From positions 372,001 to 436,000 of the forward strand of contig NZ_ANNI01000003.1 in NCBI RefSeq assembly GCF_000466745.1: a stretch of 64,000 bases of DNA, in the 5' to 3' direction. This DNA is from Campylobacter concisus ATCC 51562 (GTDB taxonomy: Bacteria > Campylobacterota > Campylobacteria > Campylobacterales > Campylobacteraceae). The notes under the pieces are model-generated. The model ran no database searches and had not been told where the DNA came from. It was given only the letters and a program-made list of their open reading frames with translations. The position numbers were made by a program, and so were the translations under genes. Below, in pieces: positions 7,756 to 17,510 of this stretch; positions within the stretch are counted from its first letter, which is position 1, and each line of letters starts with the position of its first letter.

Positions 7756-9333
7756 TTATATAACTGCGTATTGAGCCCAAACGCAAGCTTCAAGTGCGTT
7801 TAGTCTCTCTAACGTTTCTGCTTTTATATGTTCATCAACCAAAATGACAGCAAGTGCCATATTGTGATCATCTCTACCAAGGCGGAAGTCTGCGATATTG
7901 ATCTTTTCATCAGCCAAAATTTTACTGATCTGAGCGATAACGCCTGGCACGTCATGATTTTTAAAGATGATCATCTTACCTTTTGGTTTAAAGTCGGTCT
8001 TAAAACCATTTATCGTTACGATGCGTTGCTGATTTTCACCAAATACCGTTCCACCAACGGTTACAATGCCATTTTCAGTAGTTAAGCGAACTGTGATTTT
8101 ATTTTTAAAAATGCTATCTCCGCCAAGGCTAGTTTCAGTCACTATTCCTTTTTCATCGCATAAAAATTTAGCATTTACGTAATTTATCGCATCACCAAGA
8201 CTCTCTTTTAAAGCACCTACGATTGCAAAAGTTAGCATTGAATTTGCATATTCGCTAATCTGACCGTGAGTCTCGATACGAATGGCCTTGATAACGCTTT
8301 TATTTATCTGTGCAGCAAGAAATGCCATCTTGCTTGTAAGATCGATATAAGGCTCAACAAATGGCGGTAGATCTTCTGTTTTTATAGGTAAATTTAACGC
8401 ATTTGGATAGCTTATACCGCGAGCTGCTAAAATAGCTTGTTCGACTGCCTCTACTGCGATATTTCGCTGTGATTCAAGCGTATTTGCTCCAAGGTGTGGG
8501 GTGACGCTTACATTGTTTAGATCAAGAAGTGGATGATCAGTTGCTGGCTCTCTTGTGAAAACATCAATACCGGCAAATGCTATCTTGCCACTTTTTAGTC
8601 CTTCATAAAGCGCTTCTTCATTATAAAGACCACCTCTAGCGCAGTTTATAAGTCTTACGCCATCTTTCATTTTTGCGATCTCTTTAGCGCCTATCATATT
8701 GGTCGTCTCTTTAGTCTTTGGCGTATGGATCGTGATAAAATCACATGCTAAAATATCATCAAAATTTTTAGTGTAAGTACCGCCCATATCGATAACTTTA
8801 GATGGGTCAATATATGGATCATAAGCGATGATCTCCATACCAAAAGCTTTTGCACGAACAGCTACTCTCGAGCCAATATTTCCAAAGCCGATCACGCCAA
8901 GCTTTTTCTTAAAAAGCTCAACCCCATACCATTTCTCACGCTTCCAAATTCTATCTAGCTTTAGATCATTATGAGCGTATTCAAGAGATCTAGCTGAAGC
9001 TAGCATATGCGCCATTGTTAGCTCAACTGCAGCAATAGTGTTTGCAGTTGGAACGTTCATAGCTATTATGCCACGCCTTGAGCATCCTTCTATATCGACA
9101 TTATCTACACCAACACCAGCTCTAACAATAGCTTTTAGTTTTTTACCAGCGTTTAAAAAGGCCTCGTTTACTTCAGTTGAGCTTCTTGTTATAGCAACAT
9201 CAGCCTCGCCTAAAATTTTTAAAAGTTCATCTTTGGGAGTATTAACTGCGTCTATTACGTTTATATCTTGCTCTTTTTTTAAAAGTTCAAAACCTACTGG
9301 ATGTATTGCATCGCAAACAATGATAGTTTTCAT
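7756..9333 (-). CDS. serA: D-3-phosphoglycerate dehydrogenase
   Basis: 525 residues, the long type of SerA with catalytic, NAD-binding, intervening (ASB) and C-terminal ACT domains. It oxidises 3-phosphoglycerate to 3-phosphohydroxypyruvate, the first step of serine synthesis. Seen are 'GFGNIGSRVAVRAKAFG' (nucleotide-binding, about 145-165), 'INCARGGLYNEEAL' (catalytic Arg, about 230), 'VTPHLGANTLESQRN' (catalytic His, about 282) and the ACT region 'KNHDVPGVIAQISKILADE' (about 450-470). The start overlaps the stop of the upstream small membrane protein by 4 nt. Confidence 0.96.
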   Translation of the reverse strand: MKTIIVCDAIHPVGFELLKKEQDINVIDAVNTPKDELLKILGEADVAITRSSTEVNEAFLNAGKKLKAIVRAGVGVDNVDIEGCSRRGIIAMNVPTANTIAAVELTMAHMLASARSLEYAHNDLKLDRIWKREKWYGVELFKKKLGVIGFGNIGSRVAVRAKAFGMEIIAYDPYIDPSKVIDMGGTYTKNFDDILACDFITIHTPKTKETTNMIGAKEIAKMKDGVRLINCARGGLYNEEALYEGLKSGKIAFAGIDVFTREPATDHPLLDLNNVSVTPHLGANTLESQRNIAVEAVEQAILAARGISYPNALNLPIKTEDLPPFVEPYIDLTSKMAFLAAQINKSVIKAIRIETHGQISEYANSMLTFAIVGALKESLGDAINYVNAKFLCDEKGIVTETSLGGDSIFKNKITVRLTTENGIVTVGGTVFGENQQRIVTINGFKTDFKPKGKMIIFKNHDVPGVIAQISKILADEKINIADFRLGRDDHNMALAVILVDEHIKAETLERLNALEACVWAQYAVI

Positions 9334-9812
9334 AATTTTACCTCTCTCACACTTGAGTGGATATCATAAACTCTTAGTTCTAAAATGATATTTTGTAGAA
9401 GCTTAGAGTCTTGAGTATTTAAAAATATCTGGCTTTTTGCACCATCTTTTACAACAGTAAAATCGACCTCGCTTTTTCTTAAAGTCTGCATCAAACAAAA
9501 CATTGAATAGATATCATTTTTATCTATCAAAAGCTCATATGCAGTAATCTTTGGTTTTTCTATTTTGGGTCGGTTGTATTCTATAAAAATTTCATTTACA
9601 GGCAGCACATAATCTCTTTTTCTAATAGTTGCTAGCTCACTCATCCAGTTAATATTGCTGGTTGTATTTTTGGTTAAATTTTGCTCATTTGTGATATTTT
9701 CTTCAGGTATTTGACTGAAATTTACACTTGCAAATTTAACAAGAGAAATTCCAACCAAACCCAATATTACAAATAGCAGGACAACTACTAATAAAAGTAC
9801 GCGTCTGCCCAT
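9330..9812 (-). CDS. Conserved membrane-anchored protein of unknown function
   Basis: 160 residues. A hydrophobic segment at about 5-25 (LLLVVVLLFVILGLVGISLV) acts as an uncleaved signal anchor. The remaining 130 residues are predicted periplasmic, with several possible N-x-T/S sequons but no recognised domain; the C-terminal part 'CLMQTLRKSEVDFTVVKDG' looks like a small alpha/beta fold. It sits between rpsA (5 nt gap) and serA (4 nt overlap). I recall a gene of this kind at the same place in C. jejuni, annotated as periplasmic. Function unknown. Confidence 0.8.
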   Translation of the reverse strand: MGRRVLLLVVVLLFVILGLVGISLVKFASVNFSQIPEENITNEQNLTKNTTSNINWMSELATIRKRDYVLPVNEIFIEYNRPKIEKPKITAYELLIDKNDIYSMFCLMQTLRKSEVDFTVVKDGAKSQIFLNTQDSKLLQNIILELRVYDIHSSVREVKL

Positions 9813-9817
9813 TTAAA

Positions 9818-11494
9818 CTAAAGTAATTGTTCTTTTATAATATCGCCAAGTGTTACTTTATCATCGTTATCATTGATCTCATTTAACACTTCACGCTCTT
9901 TTTGTTTTGCTAAACGGCGTATACTTAGGCGTATTCTATTTTTCTTCTCATCGATAAATGCGATAGCTGCTTCGATCTCATCGCCGATCTTAAGTGTGCT
10001 AACATCTACACTGCCTAGATCTTCTTTGCGGATCAGCGCATCAACGTTATCACCAAGCTCTACAAATACGCCAAAGTCTTTAATGTCGCGAATTGTTCCT
10101 TTTACGATATCACCTACATTAAATTTATCAGCAAATGCTTGAACTGGACTTTGTTTTAGATCTTTTAGACTAAGTGAAACTTTTTGTTCAGCGCTATCGA
10201 TTTTGATGATTTTTACTTCAAGCTCGTCACCAGCTTTAAACATGTCTTTGCATTTATCGTTTCTATCCCAAGATGCGTCTTCGTTATGCAACAAACCTTC
10301 AACGCAGCCTACTCTAACAAATGCACCAAAATTTGTGATAGTTGTCACAACGCCTTTTACTACGTCACCTTCTTTGTGTTTTGCCTTAAACTCATCAAAT
10401 GGCTTTGGAAGTAAATTTTTAAGGCTTACTCTTAGGCGGTGTCCTTTTGCATCTATCTCAATAACCTCAACATCGATCTCTTGACCTTCATTGATGTGGT
10501 CTTTTGGATTTTTTATATTTTTGTCCCATGAAATTTCAGATATATGTAAAAATCCTTCAATATCATTTCCAAGATCAACAAATGCACCATAAGGCTCGAT
10601 ATTGCTAACTGTAACTTTGATAGTGTCACCAACTTCTAGCCCATCATTTATGATCTCTTCCCAAGGATCTGGAGTAGCTGCCTTGATAGATAAAGACAAG
10701 TGGCGTTTTTCGTTGTCATAGCTGATAACTCTAACTAAAACTTTATCGCCTTCTTTATATAGTGAGCTAGGGTTTACTGGGCCTTTATAGCTTATCTCGC
10801 TGTAGTGAACAAGTCCGTCCACGCCGCCAACATCAACAAACATACCATAAGTTGTGATTTTTTTAACTGTACCCTCTATAACGCTATCATTTTCTACTAT
10901 GCTCGATAGAGCTTCTTTACGCTTTTTGCGGTCGTCATCTAAAATTTTTTTTCTAGAGACAACTATGCTATTTTCTTCTTTATCAATTTTTATAACTCTT
11001 ACTTTATATGTTTTACCAATTACACCTTCAGCGTTTTTAAAGCCGCTGTGAGTTTTTGGCAAGAAAAATTCCACCCCATTTACATCTTGAGTTATAAAGC
11101 CACCTTTATTTTTTCCAACTACTTTTACATCTATTTCGCCAGAATTTTCAGGATCGTAAGCTTCGATGAAAGCTTTAACTTTCTCTTTTCTAAGTGCTTT
11201 TTTGTGCGACACTATAGGTCTTCCATTTCTTGATCCAGTTATTACAACCTTGATCGTATCGCCAACTTTATGCGTAAGGTTGCCATTTGTATCAGTGATT
11301 TCAGAAACATTTAAAATGCCTTCTGACTTCTTGCCAACATCAATTAAAACCTCATCACCATTGATACTGACGATTTTTGCGTCACTATCTTCTTCAGTCT
11401 TTTTAAAAGACTCCTCTAACATCGCAGCAAAATCGATATCTTCGATATCTTCGTCTTTTGCTTTTCCTAATTGAACACTTTTGTTCACAGCCAT
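9818..11494 (-). CDS. rpsA: 30S ribosomal protein S1
   Basis: 558 residues with six S1/OB-fold repeats, starting near residues 35, 120, 205, 290, 375 and 460. The last four carry clear signatures such as 'GMFVDVGGVDGLVHYSEIS', 'GAFVDLGNDIEGFLHISE' and 'GAFVRVGCVEGLLHNEDAS'. S1 binds mRNA on the small subunit and helps initiate structured messages. It follows ispH after an 80-nt gap that holds a -10 element. The start ATG 11494 has AAAGGAT upstream. Confidence 0.96.
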   Translation of the reverse strand: MAVNKSVQLGKAKDEDIEDIDFAAMLEESFKKTEEDSDAKIVSINGDEVLIDVGKKSEGILNVSEITDTNGNLTHKVGDTIKVVITGSRNGRPIVSHKKALRKEKVKAFIEAYDPENSGEIDVKVVGKNKGGFITQDVNGVEFFLPKTHSGFKNAEGVIGKTYKVRVIKIDKEENSIVVSRKKILDDDRKKRKEALSSIVENDSVIEGTVKKITTYGMFVDVGGVDGLVHYSEISYKGPVNPSSLYKEGDKVLVRVISYDNEKRHLSLSIKAATPDPWEEIINDGLEVGDTIKVTVSNIEPYGAFVDLGNDIEGFLHISEISWDKNIKNPKDHINEGQEIDVEVIEIDAKGHRLRVSLKNLLPKPFDEFKAKHKEGDVVKGVVTTITNFGAFVRVGCVEGLLHNEDASWDRNDKCKDMFKAGDELEVKIIKIDSAEQKVSLSLKDLKQSPVQAFADKFNVGDIVKGTIRDIKDFGVFVELGDNVDALIRKEDLGSVDVSTLKIGDEIEAAIAFIDEKKNRIRLSIRRLAKQKEREVLNEINDNDDKVTLGDIIKEQLL

Positions 11495-11539
11495 CTTGAT
11501 CCTTTAAATTTTATTATGCCAGTAGAGGCAAATTGGCTT

Positions 11540-11545
11540 ATTATA
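11540..11545 (-). promoter_or_regulatory. -10 element for rpsA
   Basis: The minus strand reads ACTATAAT about 46 nt before the rpsA ATG, inside the 80-nt ispH-rpsA gap. It suggests that rpsA-orf-serA-efp can be transcribed apart from the pheST-aroA-ispH genes. Confidence 0.5.
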
Positions 11546-11574
11546 GTTAATTGTGGCTTTAGCTAGGATAAATT

Positions 11575-12399
11575 TTATACTTTTTTGATTCTGTCAACGA
11601 CTTTTTGTATGATCCAGTCAGGCGTACTTGCACCCGCACTTATACCACACAAATTTTTGCCATCAAACCATGACTTTTCAAGCTCTTCTTCGCTTTCAAT
11701 GAGGTAGCTATCTTCGCAGAAATTTTTAGATATTAGATAGAGTTGTTTTGTATTTGAGCTATTTTTTCCACCGATTATTATCATCACGTCAGCCCTTTTT
11801 GCCAAATTTTTAGCAGCCTCTTGGTTTTCAAATGTCGCGTTGCAGATGGTGTTAAAAACACGCACCTCTTTTACGTGAAGCATAAGGTAGTTTGCAATTT
11901 GCATAAATTTCTCGACTTTTCTAGTTGTTTGGCTAACAAGTGCGACCTTTTGTTTAAATTTAATGCCCTCCAGCTCGCTCTCCTCAAGCACGACATAGAC
12001 ATTACCCTTTGCGTATGACTTCACGCCCTTTACTTCAGGGTGATGCATGTCGCCATAAATTACCACATCATAGCCCTCTTCGCTCATTTTTTCACAAATT
12101 TGCTGTGGCTTTGTCACAAACGGACAAGTTGCGTCGATCACTTTTATATCTGTCTTTTTTAGCTCTGCAAGGTCGTTTTTAGTGATGCCATGAGTGCGAA
12201 TGATCGCCTTTTTCTCATCTTTTAGCTCGTCTATACCCTCAAGTGTTTTTACATTGTAGTTTTTCTCAAGCCTGTTTATCTCTTCATTATTATGGATGAG
12301 TGGCCCAATGGTCGCAGCATCTCCTGCATTTTCAGCAATCTTTATCGCCCTTTTTACACCAAAGCAAAATCCATAACTACTAGCAAGCTCAATCTTCAA
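11575..12399 (-). CDS. ispH: 4-hydroxy-3-methylbut-2-enyl diphosphate reductase
   Basis: 274 residues. The last enzyme of the MEP isoprenoid pathway, a 3Fe-4S/4Fe-4S protein that makes IPP and DMAPP. The three cluster cysteines are at 'YGFCFGVKRA' (C12), 'IDATCPFV' (about C94) and 'TICNATFENQEAA' (about C190). The substrate-binding 'HNNEEINRL' and 'GGKNSSNTKQLY' are also present. The start overlaps the end of aroA by 11 nt. IspH next to aroA and rpsA is a familiar epsilonproteobacterial arrangement. Confidence 0.96.
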   Translation of the reverse strand: MKIELASSYGFCFGVKRAIKIAENAGDAATIGPLIHNNEEINRLEKNYNVKTLEGIDELKDEKKAIIRTHGITKNDLAELKKTDIKVIDATCPFVTKPQQICEKMSEEGYDVVIYGDMHHPEVKGVKSYAKGNVYVVLEESELEGIKFKQKVALVSQTTRKVEKFMQIANYLMLHVKEVRVFNTICNATFENQEAAKNLAKRADVMIIIGGKNSSNTKQLYLISKNFCEDSYLIESEEELEKSWFDGKNLCGISAGASTPDWIIQKVVDRIKKV

Positions 12400-13666
12400 C
12401 TCTAGCTCCCATTTTCTTTAAAATTTCAGCAAAATTTGGAAATGAAGTGGCGATAAATTCGCTCTTTTCTATCTGTATGCCGCACTTTAGTCCAAGCACG
12501 GCAAAGCTCATCGCAATCCTATGATCTCCGTGACTATCGATCGTGGCAAATTTGGCCTCAGAGCCATTTATGATAAAGCCATCTTCAAGCTCGCTAGCAT
12601 CAACGCCGCACTGCTTTAACGCATTTATCGTGACGGCTATCCTATCGCTCTCTTTTACACGAAGCTCTTTGGCATTTATTAGCTTACTTTGCCCCTTAGC
12701 GCAGGTAAATGCGATGGCTAAAGCTGGGGCTTCATCGATAAGCCACGAGATATTTTCACCAACTTCCACGCCTTTTAAGTTTGGTGAGTATTTAACCTCG
12801 ATATCGCCGATATCTTCATATTTGCTTGAAGTTTTGTGAAATTTTATCTCAGCTCCCATTTTTTCTAGAATTTTATAAGCTTCGATGCGAGTTTTATTTA
12901 GCAAGATATTTTTTAAAATAATGTGTGAGCCCGGAATGATAAGTGCTGCGACTGCAAAGAAAAATGCAGAGCTCGGATCATTTGGCACGTCTATATCAAG
13001 TGGCGCAAGTGGGGCTTTCATCGGCTCCAGTGTGATCTCTAGGTCATCACGCCTTATATCAGCTCCCATGCCAGCAAGCATTCGCTCAGTATGATCTCTG
13101 CTTAGCTCTGGCTCGCTAAATTTGCAGCCATTTGAGTAAAGAGCCGCTAGTAAAAGCGCACTCTTTACCTGAGCCGAGGCGATCTTGCTTTCAAAACTAA
13201 ATCTTTCAAATTTTGTCCCTCTTATGCAAAGTGGAGCGTTGTTTGCGTTGTTTGTGCCATCTATCTTTGCACCCATATCGTTTAGAGGTTTTGCTATTCT
13301 AGCCATTGGACGTGAGTTTAAATATCTATCGCCACTTAGCACGAAAAAGCCATCCTGTGCGGCTAGTAATCCCATAAAAAGCCTCATCGCCGTACCTGAG
13401 TTGCCACACTCTAAAATTTCATTTGGCTCTTTTATCTTTTGCGGCGGTGTGATCATTATTTCAGAGCCATTGTCCTCAACTTTTGCGCCTAAAAGCTCGA
13501 CTATCTTTAAGGTATTTAGCGTATCGCCTGCTCTTAGATAGTTTCTAACGCGAGATGGTTTGTCGCTTAAAAGCGAAAAGATCGCGCATCTATGCGAGAT
13601 GGACTTATCCGCTGCGATGTCGTCAATAGTTAAATTTAGACTTTTTTCTAATGGATAAATTCTCAT
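12389..13666 (-). CDS. aroA: 3-phosphoshikimate 1-carboxyvinyltransferase (EPSP synthase)
   Basis: 425 residues, full length. It joins PEP and shikimate-3-phosphate in the shikimate pathway. Visible motifs are 'DKSISHRCAIFSLLS' (substrate Lys/Ser, about 19-33), 'ECGNSGTAMRLFMGLLA' (PEP-loop, about 86-102), 'VPNDPSSAFFF', 'RVKESDRI' and 'DSHGDHRIAMSFAV'. The start overlaps the pheT stop by 4 nt. With aroQ at 1908 this is the second shikimate gene in the window, but in a separate operon. Confidence 0.96.
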   Translation of the reverse strand: MRIYPLEKSLNLTIDDIAADKSISHRCAIFSLLSDKPSRVRNYLRAGDTLNTLKIVELLGAKVEDNGSEIMITPPQKIKEPNEILECGNSGTAMRLFMGLLAAQDGFFVLSGDRYLNSRPMARIAKPLNDMGAKIDGTNNANNAPLCIRGTKFERFSFESKIASAQVKSALLLAALYSNGCKFSEPELSRDHTERMLAGMGADIRRDDLEITLEPMKAPLAPLDIDVPNDPSSAFFFAVAALIIPGSHIILKNILLNKTRIEAYKILEKMGAEIKFHKTSSKYEDIGDIEVKYSPNLKGVEVGENISWLIDEAPALAIAFTCAKGQSKLINAKELRVKESDRIAVTINALKQCGVDASELEDGFIINGSEAKFATIDSHGDHRIAMSFAVLGLKCGIQIEKSEFIATSFPNFAEILKKMGARVED

Positions 13667-15999
13667 CTTATTCCGATATTTAGTTTCTCTTTTAGCTCAC
13701 CTAAAATTTTATCCATAAGTGCGTTTATATCGTCATCTTCAAGCGTTTTTTCCATATCTTGGAATATAAATTTGAGGCTAAGGCTGATTGCGCCATTTAG
13801 TTTCGCATCTTTATAGATATCAACCGGCAAAAACTCTTTTAGCTCTTTTAAATTTAGCCCTCTTATGCATTCATAAATTCGTCCAGCCTCGAAATTTTCA
13901 GGCACGATAAGGCTAAGATCCCTTGTTGTGCTTTGAAATTTAGAGTAAGGCACTGCTAAGACCGGTTCAAATTTAAGCTTTGCAAAATCAATCTCACAAA
14001 CATAAGTTTTTGGCAAATCTCTCTTTGCCTCAACTCTTGCATCGACTCTACCGATATAACCGATATTTTCGCCATTTTGATAGATGTGTGCTTGTTCGTA
14101 TGGGCTAAGGTATGAGATGCCCTGACAAGGTTTTAGTTCAAATTTGCCTATGACATTTTGCACCATTGATGCGAATGCATAGAAATTTGCCTCCTCGCCC
14201 TTTGCACCGTTTATAAGTGTTGGCTCTTTTAAAAGCCCAGATACGACAAAGCCTAAATTTAAGCCCTGGTTTGCATTTTCATCAAAAACTTCGCCAAGCT
14301 CAAAAAGTCTAACTGAGCGTTTTGAGTTTTTGATGTTTTTCTCGCTTGAGCTTAGAAGGTGATTAACAAGTGCTGGTCTAAGCGTGTTTAGCTCGTTGTT
14401 TATAGGATTTAGTATCTTTATCTTGCAAGGTTTGAAATTTAGCTCACTTAGCTCATCAAGGCTGTCAAAAACATAGTGCACACTTTCAAAAAAGCCATTG
14501 TCAGCTGCACGGTGCCTTAAATTTAAAGCATTTTTATAGTCAAAATATGTCTTATTTAGCCTATTTTTCTCAGAGAAATTTAGTGGTTTTGAGGCGATAT
14601 TGTCTATGCCTACTATCCTTACGATCTCCTCACAAACATCGTGAGAATTTACTATATCATGGCGAAATAACGGCACTTTTACGTTAAAGCTTTCTTGCTC
14701 AACATTTACTGCGATCTCAAAGCCAAGTTTCTTTAAAATTTTAACGACATCATTTCTAGCAATATCTTGACCGATCATATTTTTAAGCTCAAAAAGAGAG
14801 ATACTTAGTGTTATAGGCTCGGTGTTTAAAAGCGACTGCTGTGAGCCAGCAAAGAGATTTAGTGTATCTTTAAAATTAGCAAGCCTTTTAAATAAATAAT
14901 CCGCACCATAAGCTAAATTTGGCTCGCTACCACGACTTGAGCGATAAATTTGATCACCCTTTGGTAAATTTTTATTTTCAAAAATAGCTTTTGAAACAAC
15001 ATCTGGCTTTACGTAGCTAGCTTCTACTAGGATCACTTTTGACTTCTCATCTACTCTTGCTACGTCACTTTGGTAAATTCCAGCAATGCCTAAATTTTTA
15101 TCCCCGCAATAAACGACACATTCACCATTTTCGCCATTTTTTATATCAAAAACAGCTTTTTCGCCTTCACTTACTAGTTTAGCGTGATCATAAGCTCTAA
15201 ATAAAACACCTGTGCAAAATGTCGCGTATTCAAGCAGTCTCTCAACTAAATTTATCTTTTGGCACTCTATTAATGCTAGACGCATGCGAGTTATTAGATT
15301 TTCATATAGTCCTTCTTTTAGCTCAAAAGCCTTATATAAAAATGATCCATTTACTTTATCCTCTGCTCGCACAGAAGCTATTCTGCCAATACCTAGTAAA
15401 TTTTCGCTTTCATCGTCTTCGTGGCTATCTTTCATATTTAGATCAAGCGCTGCACAAATTTCTCTTGCGATGCCATGTAAATTTTGGCAATCGCCTCTGT
15501 TTGCTGTGACATCAACTTCGATTATCGTATCTTTAAATATCTCAAATTCACTAAGGCTTGTACCAAGTTTTAGCTTGCCGATGCTCTCATCAAGCGGTAA
15601 AATTCCATCATTTACCTTTGGAAGCCCCAGCTCACTTGAAGAGCAGATCATACCACTTGACTCGATACCTCTTAGCTTTGCTTTTTTTATCTCAAGACCA
15701 TTTGGCATAGTCGTGCCAATAAGTGCAACTGGCACAAACTGGCCAGCTTCAACATTTTTAGCCCCACATACGATCTGAAGCGTCTCTCCACCAACATCCA
15801 CTTGACAAATGCTTAGTTTATCGGCATCTGGGTGTTTCTCTCTACTTTTTATGTAGCCAACCACAATACTCTTTGGTAAATTTATCTCTTTATAGCTATC
15901 AACCTCTAGCCCGATAGAATTCAATGTCTTTGAAAGTGTCTCGCCGCTAACGTCGCTAAGGTCGATCCACTCGTTTAACCAATGCTTTGAAATTATCAT
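13663..15999 (-). CDS. pheT: Phenylalanyl-tRNA synthetase beta subunit
   Basis: 778 residues. Domain order is the usual one: tRNA-binding OB domain (about 40-150, '[16 protein letters not shown]'), B3/B4 editing domain (about 205-360), B5 (about 390-470), core catalytic-like domain, and the C-terminal FDX-ACB anticodon domain ending 'KEKLNIGIR'. It forms the alpha2-beta2 enzyme with PheS. Its start overlaps the pheS stop by 4 nt, and the next gene aroA overlaps its own stop. Confidence 0.96.
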   Translation of the reverse strand: MIISKHWLNEWIDLSDVSGETLSKTLNSIGLEVDSYKEINLPKSIVVGYIKSREKHPDADKLSICQVDVGGETLQIVCGAKNVEAGQFVPVALIGTTMPNGLEIKKAKLRGIESSGMICSSSELGLPKVNDGILPLDESIGKLKLGTSLSEFEIFKDTIIEVDVTANRGDCQNLHGIAREICAALDLNMKDSHEDDESENLLGIGRIASVRAEDKVNGSFLYKAFELKEGLYENLITRMRLALIECQKINLVERLLEYATFCTGVLFRAYDHAKLVSEGEKAVFDIKNGENGECVVYCGDKNLGIAGIYQSDVARVDEKSKVILVEASYVKPDVVSKAIFENKNLPKGDQIYRSSRGSEPNLAYGADYLFKRLANFKDTLNLFAGSQQSLLNTEPITLSISLFELKNMIGQDIARNDVVKILKKLGFEIAVNVEQESFNVKVPLFRHDIVNSHDVCEEIVRIVGIDNIASKPLNFSEKNRLNKTYFDYKNALNLRHRAADNGFFESVHYVFDSLDELSELNFKPCKIKILNPINNELNTLRPALVNHLLSSSEKNIKNSKRSVRLFELGEVFDENANQGLNLGFVVSGLLKEPTLINGAKGEEANFYAFASMVQNVIGKFELKPCQGISYLSPYEQAHIYQNGENIGYIGRVDARVEAKRDLPKTYVCEIDFAKLKFEPVLAVPYSKFQSTTRDLSLIVPENFEAGRIYECIRGLNLKELKEFLPVDIYKDAKLNGAISLSLKFIFQDMEKTLEDDDINALMDKILGELKEKLNIGIR

Positions 16000-16991
16000 T
16001 TAAACTGCTCCAACAATCTTAAATCTCCCTCAAAAAGCGACCTTAGATCAGGCACTCTATGAAGCAACATCGCAAATCTCTCAACGCCAAGGCCAAAGGC
16101 GTATCCACTTACATTTTTATAACCAACTGCCTTAAATACATTTGGATCAACGACACCACATCCAAGTACCTCAAGCCAAGTAGTCTGCTTGCACACTCTG
16201 CAGCCCTTGCCGTGGCAGAATATACAACTAATATCAACCTCTGCGCTAGGCTCCGTAAATGGAAAGAAGCTAGGGCGAAAGCGTACTTCAACATCGCCAA
16301 ACATGTGCTTTAAAAAGCCCTCTAGCATTGATTTTAAATTTGCAAAGCTAACTTTCTCAGCATCTTCCACCACAAGGCCCTCGACCTGGTGAAACATCGG
16401 TGTATGCGTTAAATCCATATCACGTCTAAAGACGGTGCCTGGCGCTATCATGCGAATAGGTGGCTTTTGATTTAGCATAGTTCGCACCTGAACTGGGCTC
16501 GTATGCGTCCTTAAAAGTCTAAAATCATCTAGATAAAATGTATCTTGCATATCCCGTGCTGGGTGGTATTTTGGTAAATTTAGCGCTTCAAAGTTGTGAA
16601 AATCATCTTCTATTAGTGGTCCAGTTTCAAGTGAGAAATTTAGAGCTAAAAAATACTCAATTATCTTATCCATCGTGGCCATCACAGGATGAAGTGCCCC
16701 GCTAGCAACAGGCTCATTAAATAGCGTGATATCAGCGGCTTCTTTTTTCATCTTGTTATCTATCTCTTGCTCGCTAAGCTCAGCCTTTTTAGCTTCTATT
16801 AGCACGCCAAGCTCGTCTCTTTGCTTGTTTAAATTTGCTGCAAATTCCTTTTTCTCATCTTCGCCAAGCTCTTTTAGCTTTGCAAAACCTTGCGCCAAGA
16901 TGCCCTTTTTGCCAAAAATTTCTACCCTGACTTTTTCCAAATCATCAAGCGTTGAAATTTCATTTTTGATTTTATTAACGAAATCTTGCAA
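15996..16991 (-). CDS. pheS: Phenylalanyl-tRNA synthetase alpha subunit
   Basis: 331 residues with an N-terminal coiled coil (about 1-85) and a class II catalytic core. Motif 2 is '[18 protein letters not shown]' and motif 3 '[12 protein letters not shown]'. A CxxC...CxxC-like stretch, '[13 protein letters not shown]', is inserted before motif 3; this zinc-type insert is common in epsilonproteobacterial PheS. The start is TTG 16991, supported by AAAGG seven nt upstream; no ATG or GTG fits the alignment start. First gene of the long minus-strand operon, divergent from the HIT gene. Confidence 0.95.
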   Translation of the reverse strand: MQDFVNKIKNEISTLDDLEKVRVEIFGKKGILAQGFAKLKELGEDEKKEFAANLNKQRDELGVLIEAKKAELSEQEIDNKMKKEAADITLFNEPVASGALHPVMATMDKIIEYFLALNFSLETGPLIEDDFHNFEALNLPKYHPARDMQDTFYLDDFRLLRTHTSPVQVRTMLNQKPPIRMIAPGTVFRRDMDLTHTPMFHQVEGLVVEDAEKVSFANLKSMLEGFLKHMFGDVEVRFRPSFFPFTEPSAEVDISCIFCHGKGCRVCKQTTWLEVLGCGVVDPNVFKAVGYKNVSGYAFGLGVERFAMLLHRVPDLRSLFEGDLRLLEQFK

Positions 16992-17078
16992 TTTTTTGCC
17001 TTTATAAATTTTTGAGTCGATTTTATAGAAAAAGAGTTAAAATCAAGATAAAGAGCACGAAATTTAAGCACACTTTGA

Positions 17079-17084
17079 TATAAT
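17079..17084 (+). promoter_or_regulatory. Extended -10 promoter of the HIT gene
   Basis: TGATATAAT matches the Campylobacter extended -10 exactly and lies 26 nt before the preferred ATG at 17110. Confidence 0.7.
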
Positions 17085-17109
17085 TTTGCAAAATTTCAAA
17101 GGAGCTAAA

Positions 17110-17463
17110 ATGACCATATTTGAAAAGATCGTAGCTGGTGAAATCCCTTGCAACAAAGTACTTGAAAGCGAGAAATTTCTAGCTTTTAACGACATAAATC
17201 CAAAAGCACCGATCCACATCCTAATCATCCCAAAAAAACACTATAAAAATTTCCAAGAGATGGATCCGGTCTTAATGGGAGAGATGACAAAATTTATCCA
17301 AGAAGTAGCGACCTTAATGGGCGTTGATAAGAGCGGATACCGCCTTATAACAAACTGCGGTGAAAACGGCGGTCAAGAAGTTATGCATCTACATTTTCAC
17401 CTACTTGGCGGAGCGAAGCTTGGCTGGAGCGAAGGCGTAGCTGATCCACAAAGCACATTTTAA
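17110..17463 (+). CDS. HIT-family nucleotide hydrolase
   Basis: 117-residue HINT/Hit protein, a purine nucleoside phosphoramidase-type hydrolase. The triad motif is 'HLHFHLLGG' near the C-terminus (HxHxH), and 'PKAPIHILIIPKKHYKNF' is the conserved substrate side. An in-frame ATG at 17086 exists, but the predicted transcription start lies behind it, and AAAGGAG at 17098-17104 places translation at ATG 17110. Monocistronic, with a stem-loop terminator behind it. The same gene follows pheS divergently in C. jejuni, as I recall. Confidence 0.93.
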   Translation: MTIFEKIVAGEIPCNKVLESEKFLAFNDINPKAPIHILIIPKKHYKNFQEMDPVLMGEMTKFIQEVATLMGVDKSGYRLITNCGENGGQEVMHLHFHLLGGAKLGWSEGVADPQSTF

Positions 17464-17476
17464 TAGCTTATAAATC

Positions 17477-17510
17477 TTAGACTCAAAGCCTGAGTCTAAA
17501 ATTTTATTTT
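17477..17510. terminator. Bidirectional terminator between HIT gene and chemoreceptor
   Basis: TTAGACTCA / TGAGTCTAA form a 9-bp stem with loop AAGCC, followed on the plus strand by AATTTTATTTT. It lies between two convergent genes and partly covers the sequence just behind the chemoreceptor stop. Confidence 0.75.

Noticed and set aside
15212..15778. 188-residue plus-strand open frame inside pheT
   Set aside because: It is the mirror of a well-conserved pheT region, is Ser/Phe/Leu-rich as antisense frames in AT-rich genes are, and lacks a start signal.
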